Position numbers and translations under genes: made by a program. A DNA stretch of 64,000 bases from Fibrobacter sp. (GTDB lineage: Bacteria > Fibrobacterota > Fibrobacteria > Fibrobacterales > Fibrobacteraceae). Positions 7,107-18,300 of the stretch are shown piece by piece. The stretch spans positions 1-64,000 of the forward strand of contig JAKSIF010000010.1 of NCBI GenBank assembly GCA_024398965.1, in the 5' to 3' direction. The first letter of the stretch is position 1. Each line of letters starts with the position of its first letter. The notes under the pieces are model-generated. The model was not told where the DNA came from. It saw nothing but the letters and a program-made list of their open reading frames with translations, and ran no database searches.

Positions 7107-10100
7107 CTAGAACTCGTAATTCAAGGAGACCATGCCGTACAAATCCCTGTATTCGTCAGCCCTGCTATCGGGGCGGTAATTAAAGATGGCGCCCAAGGTC
7201 CAAATGGTGTATAGACGGGGAGAATGATGGACTGTCAGCGCAGCAATTGCATCAACGTCCAATTCCATCTCATCAAACTTTTCATTGTCGATTTCGTAAT
7301 TCAGGAAATTCTGACGGATATTTCCTGTCAGGTTCAAGTCAAGGAAATCTTCAGAAAGTGGAATGGTCATGTTTTCAGCGAGGGCCCATTCAAATTCACG
7401 CATTTCGTTTCGATTGTAAATCTTGTAGCGAGGTACCACAGCCAGGACATTCCGGAAGCCCCCAACCTGCGTCGTCAGGGAAACAGGGTAACGCTGTTCG
7501 AAGTAATCACCGCCATGGAAATGATACCCCAGGATTCCAAATGTTTCGTCCTTAAAGTCAAGATCTTCAATCAGGTCGTCCTGCTCAAACTTGGAAAGAT
7601 CATTCCTGAAGGTCCAGGCGCCAGACACCCTAAGAACATTCTTCGGAAGCTTGAACACAAAACCAAGTTCAACAATATTCTTCAACAGGTTTTCATTGAA
7701 CTGGGTGGCCAAATATTCCTCATCGGAAAGGGCGTAGTACTTGGCCCAACGTACGGAGTCGATTTCGACAGTATCGCCATCTTCAACTACCTGCATCACA
7801 GGCTTACCCTTGACAGCATTAAACCAGGGGTCGTCATAGATTCCAGAAGAAAGACTGTAGTTGGAATACAGGCGCTGGTTTGTACTGCGGGTTCTGTAGT
7901 TCACCGCATACTTGACCAACATGGAAATTCGGTCATTCAGTTTGAACTCGTTATTCACATAGGCGTCGTGAATATAGAGAGTTCTGTTTTCGTCCTGCTC
8001 ATGTTTCTTGAGCCACTCATCCTCTGCACCGGAGAACATGCCCCACTGGGTACCCTCCCCCATGCCAAAGATGTTGTAGCCATCAGCAGTATCGGCCGCA
8101 TTTTCGACATTCATCTCGTAGCCAAAACCGAACTTCCAGAAATCACTGATATTCTGTCTAAAGTTACCGCCAACCATTCTTGAATTCTGCAGCAAATCCG
8201 GAGATCCGGCGCTATAGTATTCACTACCAACGTATCTCAGATATCCCTCGATAAAGGTATTGGCATTAGACCACTGGTAAGAACCAGCAACAGCCCAGTG
8301 TTCGTAATTCCAGAAATCCTTATGGTTCGGCTTAACCTCATCATCCTTAGAATCCTTCTTGGCTACTTCACGCGCTCTTTCCAGAACCCTTCTAAGTTCC
8401 TCACGCTTTTCACGATCGGTCTTCTGGACATTCTCGCCAAAGATGGATTCCAGCTGTTCCGAAGTAAGTCGATTTACCTCGTTTGGATTCTTCATCAGTT
8501 TATTCAGAAGGGCGAAATTCGACGCATCCAGGCCAGCGCTGGCAAATTCCCTGTTCACAGCGCGAATCTTTGCTGCATTCGCCGTATCTGCAGAACCAAC
8601 AGAAACCTGTCCATTCAGCTTGATATCACCCGGGTATACAAGCCAGTTACCATCAGCAAAAAATGTTCTTGACGTTACCAAGGGACTTGCCGTGTTTGTA
8701 TTTTCAGACATGCCGTCTCTCAGCAGGGGGTCATCAAGAAGATCCTTGCTTCCAACAAAGCCAAGGGTTCCATTAAAACGGCGGTGCATGTTCCAGCGAA
8801 GCTTGCCACCCACAACAATGGTCTGGGCCTCGGCTTCGCCATCTTCCGTATAGTCATTGTAGGCACTGGGATTTCTACTACCTTCCTTGACAGGAGCCTT
8901 ATATTCACCAGCAAAGGCTGTTCCCACAAAGAGCGGCTCATCCGCCGCGTTCTTGAACAGGCCCAATTCGTACAAGCCACCAAACAGATTGATGCCATTC
9001 AGATAAAGTTCTCCTGCATTGGCAAAAAGGTCGCCCACAATAATCTTCTGTCTTTCATCGGTGTATGCGGCCTGCAAGAAACGAACATCAAGTCGGTTCC
9101 AGCGGTCGCTGGTCAAATCACCGGCAAATTCAAAAGTTTCGCCTTCCGGAGAGGTAAAGGCAAGATTTGCTGTCCAGTAGGCAAAGGCACCTGGCGTCTG
9201 GAAGTAGTTCTTGTAGCGTTCGCCCTCGGCAACCGTATCGCTATTCGAGATGTAATCTTCATGAGAATGATTGTGGCGAGTCGTCACCAAATGGTAACCC
9301 ATGCCCATACCGATGTGTCCGGCCTTTTCCCAAACAGAATCTCGAGCAGCATTCTCTACCTTAAGAATCTTGGTGTTATCGGCGTGTACATTTTCCGGTT
9401 CATCACCAAGAATCGCAAATGTTTCGGCTACATTTTTCTGCAGATCCTTCTTGTTGTGTTCCAAGGACTGCTTTATCGATTCGGAAGGCAGGTCAGCAGA
9501 TACAAGGGCAACCTCGTTATCAATCACAATGGTATTGCGCTGCTTAAAGGTATTGTCGCCAGCATCAAGAATTGCAATTTTATTTTCCATCAGTCTGGAA
9601 TAACGCAAGTTGATGGAAGCCTCCTCCCCGGCAACAAGGGCGATTTCATTCTGCGCCAGGACAGACCCTTCCACATTCACAGAGGCGGCAATGCCAGTCC
9701 AGATACCGGCACCCTGGTTGTTCAGCAGCTTGGACCACTGAATATCAACGGAACTGTTCTTCACAAAAACTGCAGCGCGCCTGGTGTTCTCGATAACAGC
9801 ATCACGAATTTCCAAAGCGCCACTTTCAACAGCAAAACCGAACTCGGCATTGGAAAGATGAACACCCTGGACTTCGGTTCTCTTTACGCCCGTAATAGAA
9901 ATACCATTCCACAGAGACCCATCGGCAGCCGTCAATGTCACAGGATTATTGGCTTCGCCCACAATGGCCAAGGAACCGCCACGGACATCGATACCGGTTT
10001 CAGCAGCAAAGCGAAACTCTACACCGGCTTCAACCACAAGAGCCTTGTCCTCAGGCACAACAATGGTCTCGGTAACCATGTACGGAGACTTGTCTTTCTT

Positions 10101-10205
10101 GATAAATCCAGAAACAACGCCACCTAGGCGAGACTCCGTATCAACAGCAAAAGCACTCACATGGAGTGCTATAAAAATAAGCAGTAGAAATAACCTAAAT
10201 CCCAT
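7107..10205 (-). CDS. Outer-membrane protein: N-terminal parallel beta-helix fused to C-terminal beta-barrel
   Basis: A 1032-residue protein with a signal peptide ([20 protein letters not shown]). Residues about 25-240 show the repeated short-strand pattern of a right-handed parallel beta-helix ([62 protein letters not shown]). From about residue 300 to the end, alternating amphipathic strands rich in Tyr/Trp/Asn finish with SLNYEF, a terminal aromatic expected of an outer-membrane barrel. A charged helical insert ([21 protein letters not shown] type) lies near 590-620. Its ATG overlaps the TAA of the fecR-domain gene (TAATG), so the pair is translationally coupled. I do not recognise a named family for the whole protein. 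Confidence 0.75.
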   Translation of the reverse strand: MGFRLFLLLIFIALHVSAFAVDTESRLGGVVSGFIKKDKSPYMVTETIVVPEDKALVVEAGVEFRFAAETGIDVRGGSLAIVGEANNPVTLTAADGSLWNGISITGVKRTEVQGVHLSNAEFGFAVESGALEIRDAVIENTRRAAVFVKNSSVDIQWSKLLNNQGAGIWTGIAASVNVEGSVLAQNEIALVAGEEASINLRYSRLMENKIAILDAGDNTFKQRNTIVIDNEVALVSADLPSESIKQSLEHNKKDLQKNVAETFAILGDEPENVHADNTKILKVENAARDSVWEKAGHIGMGMGYHLVTTRHNHSHEDYISNSDTVAEGERYKNYFQTPGAFAYWTANLAFTSPEGETFEFAGDLTSDRWNRLDVRFLQAAYTDERQKIIVGDLFANAGELYLNGINLFGGLYELGLFKNAADEPLFVGTAFAGEYKAPVKEGSRNPSAYNDYTEDGEAEAQTIVVGGKLRWNMHRRFNGTLGFVGSKDLLDDPLLRDGMSENTNTASPLVTSRTFFADGNWLVYPGDIKLNGQVSVGSADTANAAKIRAVNREFASAGLDASNFALLNKLMKNPNEVNRLTSEQLESIFGENVQKTDREKREELRRVLERAREVAKKDSKDDEVKPNHKDFWNYEHWAVAGSYQWSNANTFIEGYLRYVGSEYYSAGSPDLLQNSRMVGGNFRQNISDFWKFGFGYEMNVENAADTADGYNIFGMGEGTQWGMFSGAEDEWLKKHEQDENRTLYIHDAYVNNEFKLNDRISMLVKYAVNYRTRSTNQRLYSNYSLSSGIYDDPWFNAVKGKPVMQVVEDGDTVEIDSVRWAKYYALSDEEYLATQFNENLLKNIVELGFVFKLPKNVLRVSGAWTFRNDLSKFEQDDLIEDLDFKDETFGILGYHFHGGDYFEQRYPVSLTTQVGGFRNVLAVVPRYKIYNRNEMREFEWALAENMTIPLSEDFLDLNLTGNIRQNFLNYEIDNEKFDEMELDVDAIAALTVHHSPRLYTIWTLGAIFNYRPDSRADEYRDLYGMVSLNYEF

Positions 10206-11812
10206 TAACGGACCTCAAAAACCTTCCGCGCCTTTGCCTTGTAACCACTCTTGGCGGTGGCCTCAATGTCAAATCGGTTCAAGGCATCCCTCTTCAATTC
10301 AACTGGAATCTGGTAATCCAGATCTTGAATCTGCCCCAGAGTTTCCTGCAAAATAATTTTGCCATTCTGCTTCACGACAACCTTGTAGAGCGCTTCAGGA
10401 TTGTTATCTGGCAGCTTAATCCTAAATTGCAAGGTCTTAGAAATATGATCCGGAATATCCCTGGGCGGAGGAGGAACAGACAAAACCTCCTTGTGAGCAT
10501 TCACCACATCAATATTGAATCTCTTTATCGGATAGCATCCCATGGACTCAGTGACCTCGGTCGCATTGCCAGCCTGATCCACGACTCCGATAACATACGT
10601 ATGACGACCTTCCTTAAGGTTGATTCGCTTCTGGACATTACGGACAATGGCCTCTTCGGAAACAGGAGCCCCATCGGCGGTAATGGTAAGTACGCCTGCG
10701 TCGTTCTTCATGTTCTTCACCGAAATGTGGGAGGCACAGCGCAAGGAATCGTAAGAAGAAATGGATACCGCAGGAGCGATACTGTTCACTTCGACGCAGG
10801 CCTTGTTCACCTGAAGGTTCACCGTCTTTGTTTCGGTAACGCCGGCACCAGCAAACGTAATAGTCGCCTTGTCCGCGTTCCACAGGCCATTTTCGTCGGT
10901 AAGGGCAATCTTATGCGCAAAGGAATGGGAAACGCCGTCGGCAGCCTTGATCAGGTTTCCAGACTGGTAGGAACCCACCTTTACAACCAGGGAGGCGCTT
11001 TCGTCGGACGTACGATAGAAACCTTCGATATTCAAGCCTTGTCCGCACACTTCAACCGCGGAGGGTGTCGACAGGTTAAAGCCGTTGGCAGAAACGGAAG
11101 CCGCAGCCTTTTCGGCTTCATCCTTCAAGTCCTTCTGGTATACGGAGTCCGCCTTCTGCACATCAGCCACCAGCTCGCTCACAGGCTTCTTTTCCTTCAG
11201 GATCTTTTCAAGACGCTTGGCAAAGCGGACGTCACCGGAAGAAGCCAGTTTTACAACAACCAGGGAATCCAGGCCGAAGGTAGTTTCTCCTGCTACGATG
11301 GAGACACTTTCTGAGCTACCGTTAGGAACAATTTCAAGCTTACCGGATTTCAAGCCTGCAAAGAACACACCTTCACCGCCCACATAGCCTTCTGTACCGC
11401 GAATCGATGCAGTTGCGGTACCGGTCTTGAACTTAAAGTTGGATTTCTTATTCTGAAGTTTGGGAACAGCAAAGTTCAAGTGGCCTTTCTTGATGTTAAG
11501 CTCCGTTTCGTAACCACCATTGTCGTTGGGAGTCAACACATTGACCAGTTCCACCTCGGTGTTTTCAGCAATGCTAATGGTACTGCCATCAACAAAATTG
11601 AAAATCACTTCGGACTCAACACCTGTCTTAACTCGGTCATACTGATATACCTTGGCATTAACACTCAAGGCAGCCCATTCACCCTGCTTAAACTTAAGTC
11701 GTTCGACGGAACCAAGAGTCGAACGAACCTTACCTACAGACTGGGCTGCCAAAGCCATTGCAGGAGCAATGGACAAAGCAATCATGGCACGAAGAAAAGG
11801 TTTCTGGAACAT
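10205..11812 (-). CDS. FecR-domain secreted protein with Ig-like C-terminal regions
   Basis: A 535-residue protein with a signal peptide (residues 1-23, ending ALAAQ). Residues about 25-190 match the FecR domain: KVRSTLGSVE, YDRVKTGVESEVIFNFVDGS, IAENTEVEL, and a TGTATASIRGTEG core, the beta-solenoid strand pattern of FecR/LysM-associated domains. Residues 190-250 are Lys/Glu/Ala-rich and probably helical. The remainder resembles two or three Ig-like folds, with WNADKATITFAGAG and VVDQAGNATEV as recognisable strands. There is no FecI-type sigma gene next to it, so it is more likely an envelope scaffold or periplasmic partner of the downstream beta-helix/barrel protein than an iron-signalling anti-sigma factor. 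Confidence 0.7.
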   Translation of the reverse strand: MFQKPFLRAMIALSIAPAMALAAQSVGKVRSTLGSVERLKFKQGEWAALSVNAKVYQYDRVKTGVESEVIFNFVDGSTISIAENTEVELVNVLTPNDNGGYETELNIKKGHLNFAVPKLQNKKSNFKFKTGTATASIRGTEGYVGGEGVFFAGLKSGKLEIVPNGSSESVSIVAGETTFGLDSLVVVKLASSGDVRFAKRLEKILKEKKPVSELVADVQKADSVYQKDLKDEAEKAAASVSANGFNLSTPSAVEVCGQGLNIEGFYRTSDESASLVVKVGSYQSGNLIKAADGVSHSFAHKIALTDENGLWNADKATITFAGAGVTETKTVNLQVNKACVEVNSIAPAVSISSYDSLRCASHISVKNMKNDAGVLTITADGAPVSEEAIVRNVQKRINLKEGRHTYVIGVVDQAGNATEVTESMGCYPIKRFNIDVVNAHKEVLSVPPPPRDIPDHISKTLQFRIKLPDNNPEALYKVVVKQNGKIILQETLGQIQDLDYQIPVELKRDALNRFDIEATAKSGYKAKARKVFEVR

Positions 11813-11824
11813 CGTAAATCCCCG

Positions 11825-11832
11825 CTAATATA
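11825..11832 (-). promoter_or_regulatory. Candidate -7 promoter element of the fecR operon
   Basis: Reading leftward, TATATTAG lies 12 bp before the fecR-domain start codon. It is close to the TAnnTTTG pattern that recurs in this window. No convincing -33 element or terminator separates it from the SUI1 gene. Confidence 0.35.
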
Positions 11833-11901
11833 CACTTTGAAAATACCCTTTTTTCCCGAAAACGGTCAAGGATTTTTCAGACAGGTGATATATATCAAAA
11901 A

Positions 11902-12231
11902 CTAGCCGCCAGCCAGTTTTACAGTGTATCCGCGTTTTTCCAGTTCAGACTTCAGCACGTTACGCTTGTCGCCTTGGATTTCAATGGCAAAGTCCTTTAC
12001 AGAGCCGCCAACACCACACTTTTGCTTAAGCACGCGGCCAAGTTCCTTGAGCTCCGGTTCATCCAGTGGAACTCCAGTTACAACGCTAGCCATCTTACCG
12101 CCACCAAGGCGCTTCAAGGTTATACGGACAATCCCATCGCCCTGGGGTCTTTCGGCCTTAGGCTTTTCCTGCTTGACGCGGCCGCCCTGTTCTGTTGAAT
12201 AAACCAGCGAGTAACGATCATCCATACCCAT
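11902..12231 (-). CDS. SUI1/YciH-type translation initiation factor
   Basis: A 109-residue protein of the SUI1/eIF1 family as found in bacteria (YciH). The SUI1 core is intact: VRITLKRLGGGKMASVVTG, then LKELGRVLKQKCGVGGSVKD, then IEIQGDKRNVLKSELEKRGY. Bacterial members bind the small ribosomal subunit and influence start-codon fidelity. The ORF is open 7 codons further upstream, but GGAG lies 5 bases before the ATG at 12231, which fixes the start. It is probably monocistronic or reads into the fecR operon. Confidence 0.92.
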   Translation of the reverse strand: MGMDDRYSLVYSTEQGGRVKQEKPKAERPQGDGIVRITLKRLGGGKMASVVTGVPLDEPELKELGRVLKQKCGVGGSVKDFAIEIQGDKRNVLKSELEKRGYTVKLAGG

Positions 12232-12249
12232 AATGGCTCCTTTTTTCTT

Positions 12250-12257
12250 CAAAGATA
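12250..12257 (-). promoter_or_regulatory. TATCTTTG -7 promoter element of the SUI1 gene
   Basis: On the minus strand this is TATCTTTG, an exact TAnnTTTG match, 18 bp before the start codon with the GGAG ribosome site between. The predicted leader is only about 10 nt. Confidence 0.5.
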
Positions 12258-12275
12258 GCTAAACTCAGATGCAAA

Positions 12276-12305
12276 AAAAGACCCGGAACCAAGTCCGGGT
12301 CTTTT
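12276..12305 (-). terminator. Rho-independent terminator of the 3330-aa cadherin protein gene
   Basis: Stem GACCCGGA / TCCGGGTC extended by AAAA/TTTT, with a 6-nt loop. It has A-runs and T-runs on both sides, so it may work in both directions. It lies 15 bp past the giant gene's stop. Confidence 0.85.
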
Positions 12306-12320
12306 CAATACTCGTGAAGA

Positions 12321-15300
12321 TTACTTCTTAGGAGGACGCTTGTAACCGAAGGGCTTCAGCATATCTTCGCTAGTCTTGATCACGTCACCCTTCTTCTTGC
12401 CAGTGGGGTCCTTAACCGGCGGCAAGGTACACTGCAGTTCAGAACGGAGGTTGACCTGAACCTTGTACAGGTAAGAACCTGTTGCAAGGAGCTTGCCGTT
12501 TTCGGTATGGACGTTGCCATCCTTATCCGGTTTCATTTCGAAGTATGCGTTCAGCAAGGCAGCGTCGTTGGTGTAGCTAGGATCGTTCAGCTTCTGAGTG
12601 AAGCTGTAGTAATCCACAAAGCCGCCCAGGTTGGTGTAGATCCAGATGTGAACATCCATCTTGGAGTTGTACAGGTTAGCCTGGTCAATCTTGCCCTTGA
12701 AGTCGCTGTTGAACTTGTTCTGGAACTTTTCAGAGCAGTAGTCACGAACGTATTCTTCAACAGTAACCTTTTCACTGTTCTTGGCATCAACGCCTTCCAG
12801 CGGAACAAGGCCATCGGAGCTAAGCAAGTCATCCAAGGTAGCCATACCACCCACGTCATTCACCATGGGGAGCTTCACATCCATAGCGAGGGTCGGGCCA
12901 AGGTGAGAGCTGTGGCCAGGATACGGTTCCTTGCCGCTGCCTTCCTTGGTATCGAAGGAGCCACCAATCAAGGTTTCAACTTCCTTACCGGTAGAGGGGT
13001 TCTTAATGCTTACAGCATAGGTTTCACCTTCCTTCGGCGGGTTGGAAGCGTAGTATCTGTCAACGCGATCCTGGGTCATCTCGGTAACCGGGTTCACCAC
13101 TGCCACGTCAAGATCCTTACCGTCCTTCATGATCACGAAGATGGTGTCAGAAGCTTCGTTGCCGGCCTTGTCCTTATAGAAGCGGACAATGGAGTTGAAG
13201 CCCTTTTCAAGGCCCTGAGTAGTCAGGGTATCCTGGATAACGCCATCCACAGACCAGACCACGTTCACGAAGTTGGAGCGGATTACAGCACCGCCTTCGG
13301 GGCTGAGAATTTCAACCTTCGGGCCAACCTTGTCGAGAACGATGAATACAGAGGTAGAAGCAGCATTGCCGTACTTGTTCACGAAGGTGTAGGATACATT
13401 GTAACCGGTATCGCCTTCGTCGTTCTTGATGATGTTACCCTTTTCGTCAACAACGTAGCTAACAGTCACGGTGTTGCCAGTGGTTTCATCAACATAGTCG
13501 TAAGTCACGGTCAAAGCACCAGTGGAAATCTGCGGGACCTTGGAACCAGAATTGGAGCCGCTAGAAGAACCGCTGCTAGAGCTAGAGTTGTGGCTGCCGG
13601 AGCTAGAGCTGGAGGGGTTCTTGTTGGGGTTCTTGCTGGGATCCTTGTTAATGGCCTCAACACCAGCGGTAGTCAGCAGGTTACCATCGGTATCGGTAAC
13701 CAGAGCTTCACCAGTCAAGGCGTCAGCCTTGTAGGAAATGGTCACATCCTTGCCACCGATAGTGGTTACGTAGGAAACGGTAATCACTTCGATGGAATCA
13801 ATCTTGCCCTTGCTACCAACCACGGGGACCTTGACAGGATTGCCAGACTTGTCCGTGTTGTAAGATACGGTATAGGTCTTTCCATCAACCTTTTCTTCGT
13901 AAGAAACCTTGACCTGATCGTCGTTCATCGGGACGCGAGAAACACCAGAGCTCGGGTTTTCATTCAGGATGAGCTCACCCTTAACCTTGTTGACCTGCGT
14001 GTAGGTGTCCTTAGATACATGTACAGTATCCAGGTCAACCTTGACGGTGAACGTATCGGTCTTGCCAGAAGCAGGATCCAGCACAGTCACAACAACGTCG
14101 TTCTTGTTGGAGTTGACATAGATGTTAGTGTCAGCCTTATCGGTTCCCTGAACAACGGTGTAGATGTTATCGGCTTCGGTTGCATCGGAACCTGCGGTAA
14201 CAGTAACAATCGGAGTTGCATCGCTAAAGAAGATTACCACGGTATCAGAGCCAGCTTCGTTCTTAGCCGGATCCTTATAGGTGATAATGATGCAGTTCGG
14301 ACCATCATGGAGAGTGGTATCCATAGACATCTCTACCCCATCCTGAGTCCAAGTAATGGTGTTGTCAGGAATGTTGGTGTAAAGGGTGTCGTGACGGTCT
14401 GCGATGTCCTTCTTGGTCCAGGTAGAATCAGAGTTATCAACCTTGGTAATTTCAACCACAGACTTTTCGATTACATCCTTAACCTTGATGGTGACTGTTG
14501 CTGTATCGGCATAAGTACCATCGGAAACCTGAACCTTGATAGTGTAGACAGAGTCGGTTTCGTAGTCCAGAGGTTCGGCAACCTTGATGGTACCATCCTT
14601 CTTGACATCGAACTTTTCACATGCCTTGGAACCGGTTTCGCAAATCGGAGTGAAGGTCAGTTCGCTGTATTCCTTCCTGGTATCCGGATCTTCAGCTACG
14701 ATCTTGCCAACAGAATCACCGGTCTTGATATTTTCGTTCACGGTGAACTTCTGGTCATCAACAGTCGGAGCTTCGTTTACGTCACCAACCTTAATAGTAA
14801 TGGTAGTATCCTTCTTGATGCCAGTCGGATCAGTTACAGAAACCTTGATATTGAAGGACGGAGTCGTTTCGTAATCAAACTTGGTGCTATCCTTAACAAG
14901 GATCTTACCATCTTCGGTAACAGTCACAAATTCGCTGGTGCCGATCAGAGCATAAGTACGTTCTTCCTTGTTTTCCGGGTCATCGAGGTCTTCAGAGGTA
15001 ATGGTGCCAATCAGGTCCTTGTTACCCGGATTTTCGGGGATTTCAAATTCGGTAGAAGTAATGTACGGATCTTCCTTGATGTTGGTCAAGGCGATGTGCA
15101 TGGTATCCACCACAAAGAGTTCCGGCTGCTTCTTGTCCTGGACCTTCACAACCAGGATGTAGGAATCCTTGTCATCTTCGTAGTTGAAGGACTTCTTGGT
15201 CGTGATAACACCAGCTTCGTCAACAGCGAACAGAGTGGTATCGCCACCGACGGCAATGACCATGTTGTCTCGGAAGCTCGGATCCTTTGTATCCAGGTCG

Positions 15301-18300
15301 TCACCCCACTTGATGGTATCCACAACGGAACCCTTCTTGTTGTGTTCCGGGAATTCGAAGTCCTGCTTTACAATGACCGGAGCTTCGTTCACGTCGATGA
15401 CACTGATGATACGGACAACGGAATCCTGACGATCGGTTGCGTCGGTCACGATCAAGGTAACCTTGTGTTCCGGATTAATGGTTTCGTAGTCAAGCTTGCT
15501 GCTATCCTTGACGAATACAACAACCTTATACTTGTCGCCATCCTTAGCCAATTTCACATCGAAGAGGGAATCCACACCAGTCTTGTTGACGTCCTTCAAG
15601 GTCGGAACAAGCTTTGTAACCTGGTCTTCATCCGGGTCTTCAACAACATACTCAAACACAACGGTATTGGTCGGAACGTTTTCTTCCACACCGACTGTCA
15701 GGATCTTGCCATCCTTGTCGCCGCTACCGCTAGAGCAGTTGGCAACACACTTCTTGTCGTCTTCAGTATCGTCCTTACCATTGTCGTCATCGTCAACCAC
15801 AATCGTCGGGTTTTCATCCTTGTCGTTCAAGGTAATCTTCACAGTAACGGTGTCAGCCATGTTTTCGAAGCCATGAGCCTTACCATTGTCAGTTACGATA
15901 ACCTTGACCACGTAGATACTATCCTTTTCGTAGTCGAGGGCATTGTCCTTGTTAACGGTAATTACGCCGTTTGCGTCAACCTTGAAGATTTCTGCATCGC
16001 CCTTGCCGTCCTTGTCGTCGCCATCGGCCAGAGTGTAAGTGAGTTCAGCCCACTTATCCGGGTCGGTTGCAACAGCTACGCCAACGGTGTCGCCAATCTT
16101 GGAATTTTCATCAACACGGAGGCCATCCTTCTTGAGTTCTTCCTTGTTGACGAAGGTCGGGGCTTCGTTCACGTCCTTGACCTTAATAATACGGACCAGG
16201 GTGTCGGCAACATTCTTGTCGGTCTTGTCGTAAACAATGACAGACACATTGTAAATAGAATCGATCTTTTCGTAATCAAGCTTGGAGCCGTCACGTACAG
16301 AAACCACGACCTTGGAAGATGCTTCATCCACAGGCACAACTTCAATCTTGAAGAGAGAGTCTGCAATGTAAGGCTTGGTGGTACCATCCTGAACCAGGGT
16401 GGCAGCAAGCTTTTCAAGGTCACCCTTGTCTTCGTCCTTTACGACGTAGGCAAAGACAACGGTATTGGTCGGAGAGTTTTCATCGATACCCACGGTAACA
16501 ACACGCTTGTCGTCAGACGGATCGTTAGGATCGTCTTCGCAATTTTCAAGGCAGTTGTCATCAGAGTCGTCATCGCCATCGCCGTCACCGTCGGGGATGA
16601 TTTCCGGATTTTCATTCTTGTCGTTCAAGGTAATGGTTACAACCACGGTATCGGCCATGTTTTCGAAGCCATGAGCCTTACCATTGTCGGTTACGATAAC
16701 CTTGACCACGTAGACGCTATCCTTTTCGTAGTCGAGGGCCTTGTCCTTGTTAACGGTGATCACGCCGTTTGCGTCAACCTTGAAGATTTCTGCATCGCCC
16801 TTGCCGTCCTTGTCGTCGCCATCGGCCAGAGTGTAAGTGAGTTCAGCCCACTTATCCGGGTCGGTTGCAACAGCTACGCCAACGGTGTCGCCAATCTTGG
16901 AATTTTCATCAACACGGAGGCCATCCTTCTTGAGTTCTTCCTTGTTGACGAAGGTCGGGGCTTCGTTCACGTCCTTGACCTTAATAATACGGACCAGGGT
17001 GTCGGCAACATTCTTGTCGGTCTTGTCGTAAACAATGACAGACACATTGTAAATAGAATCGATCTTTTCGTAATCAAGCTTGGAGCCGTCACGTACAGAA
17101 ACCACGACCTTGGAAGATGCTTCATCCACAGGCACAACTTCAATCTTGAAGAGAGAGTCTGCAATGTAAGGCTTGGTGGTACCATCCTGAACCAGGGTGG
17201 CAGCAAGCTTTTCAAGGTCACCCTTGTCTTCGTCCTTTACGACGTAGGCAAAGACAACGGTATTGGTCGGAGAGTTTTCATCGATACCCACGGTAACAAC
17301 ACGCTTGTCGTCAGACGGATCGTTAGGATCGTCTTCGCAATTTTCAAGGCAGTTGTCATCAGAGTCGTCATCGCCATCGCCGTCACCGTCGGGGATGATT
17401 TCCGGATTTTCATTCTTGTCGTTCAGGGTAATCTTCACAGTAACGGTGTCGGCCATGTTTTCAAAGCCACGGTCCTTACCGTTGTCGGTTACGATAACCT
17501 TGACCACGTAGATGCTATCCTTTTCGTAGTCGAGGGCATTGTCCTTGTTAACGGTGATTACGCCGTTTGCATCAACCTTGAAGATTTCTGCATCGCCCTT
17601 GCCGTCCTTGTCGTCGCCATCAACCAAGGTGTAAGTGAGCTCAGCCCACTTATCCGGGTCGGTTGCAACAGCAACGCCAACGGTGTCGCCAATCTTGGAG
17701 TTTTCATCAACACGAAGGCCATCCTTCTTGAGTTCTTCCTTGTTGACGAAGGTCGGAGCTTCGTTAATGTCGCGAACATGAATATCCTTGGTCAAGGAAG
17801 CTACGCCATCAAGAGTATCCTTAAGGGTAAGGGTGATGTTGAAGACGGAGTCGCCACGGGCATCCATGATAGCTTCAAAGTCCAGAAGTTCATTGATTTC
17901 AGTGGTCTCGTCACCATTGTTCTTAACGAACAATTCGATGAACATGGAATCATTGTCATCAGACACCAGACGGATACCGAACAGATCTTCAGCAGATACC
18001 TTGCCGTCAACCTTCTTGTTGTCTACGAAGGAAACGCTGAGCTGTTCAAGGCCATCGTAGCCGTCTTCGTCGTGAATCGGCCAGGTCTTGATAACAAAGT
18101 CAACAGGACGGTTTTCCTCAACATCGTAGAACAGCTTGCCATCGTCATCGATAGTCGGATCTTCGTTTTCATCATTAATCTTGATGGTCACTGTAGCTTC
18201 AGAGGACTTGGAAGGTTCGCCCTTATCGGCAACGGTAATCTTCACCTCAATAGACGGCTGAGTTTCATAATCGAATTCTGCATCCTTCTTCACGGTAATC

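Noticed and set aside
10205-11812. FecR gene as part of a FecI/FecR/TonB iron-signalling system
   Set aside because: No sigma factor gene and no TonB-box receptor are adjacent. The downstream barrel protein has a beta-helix rather than a plug domain.
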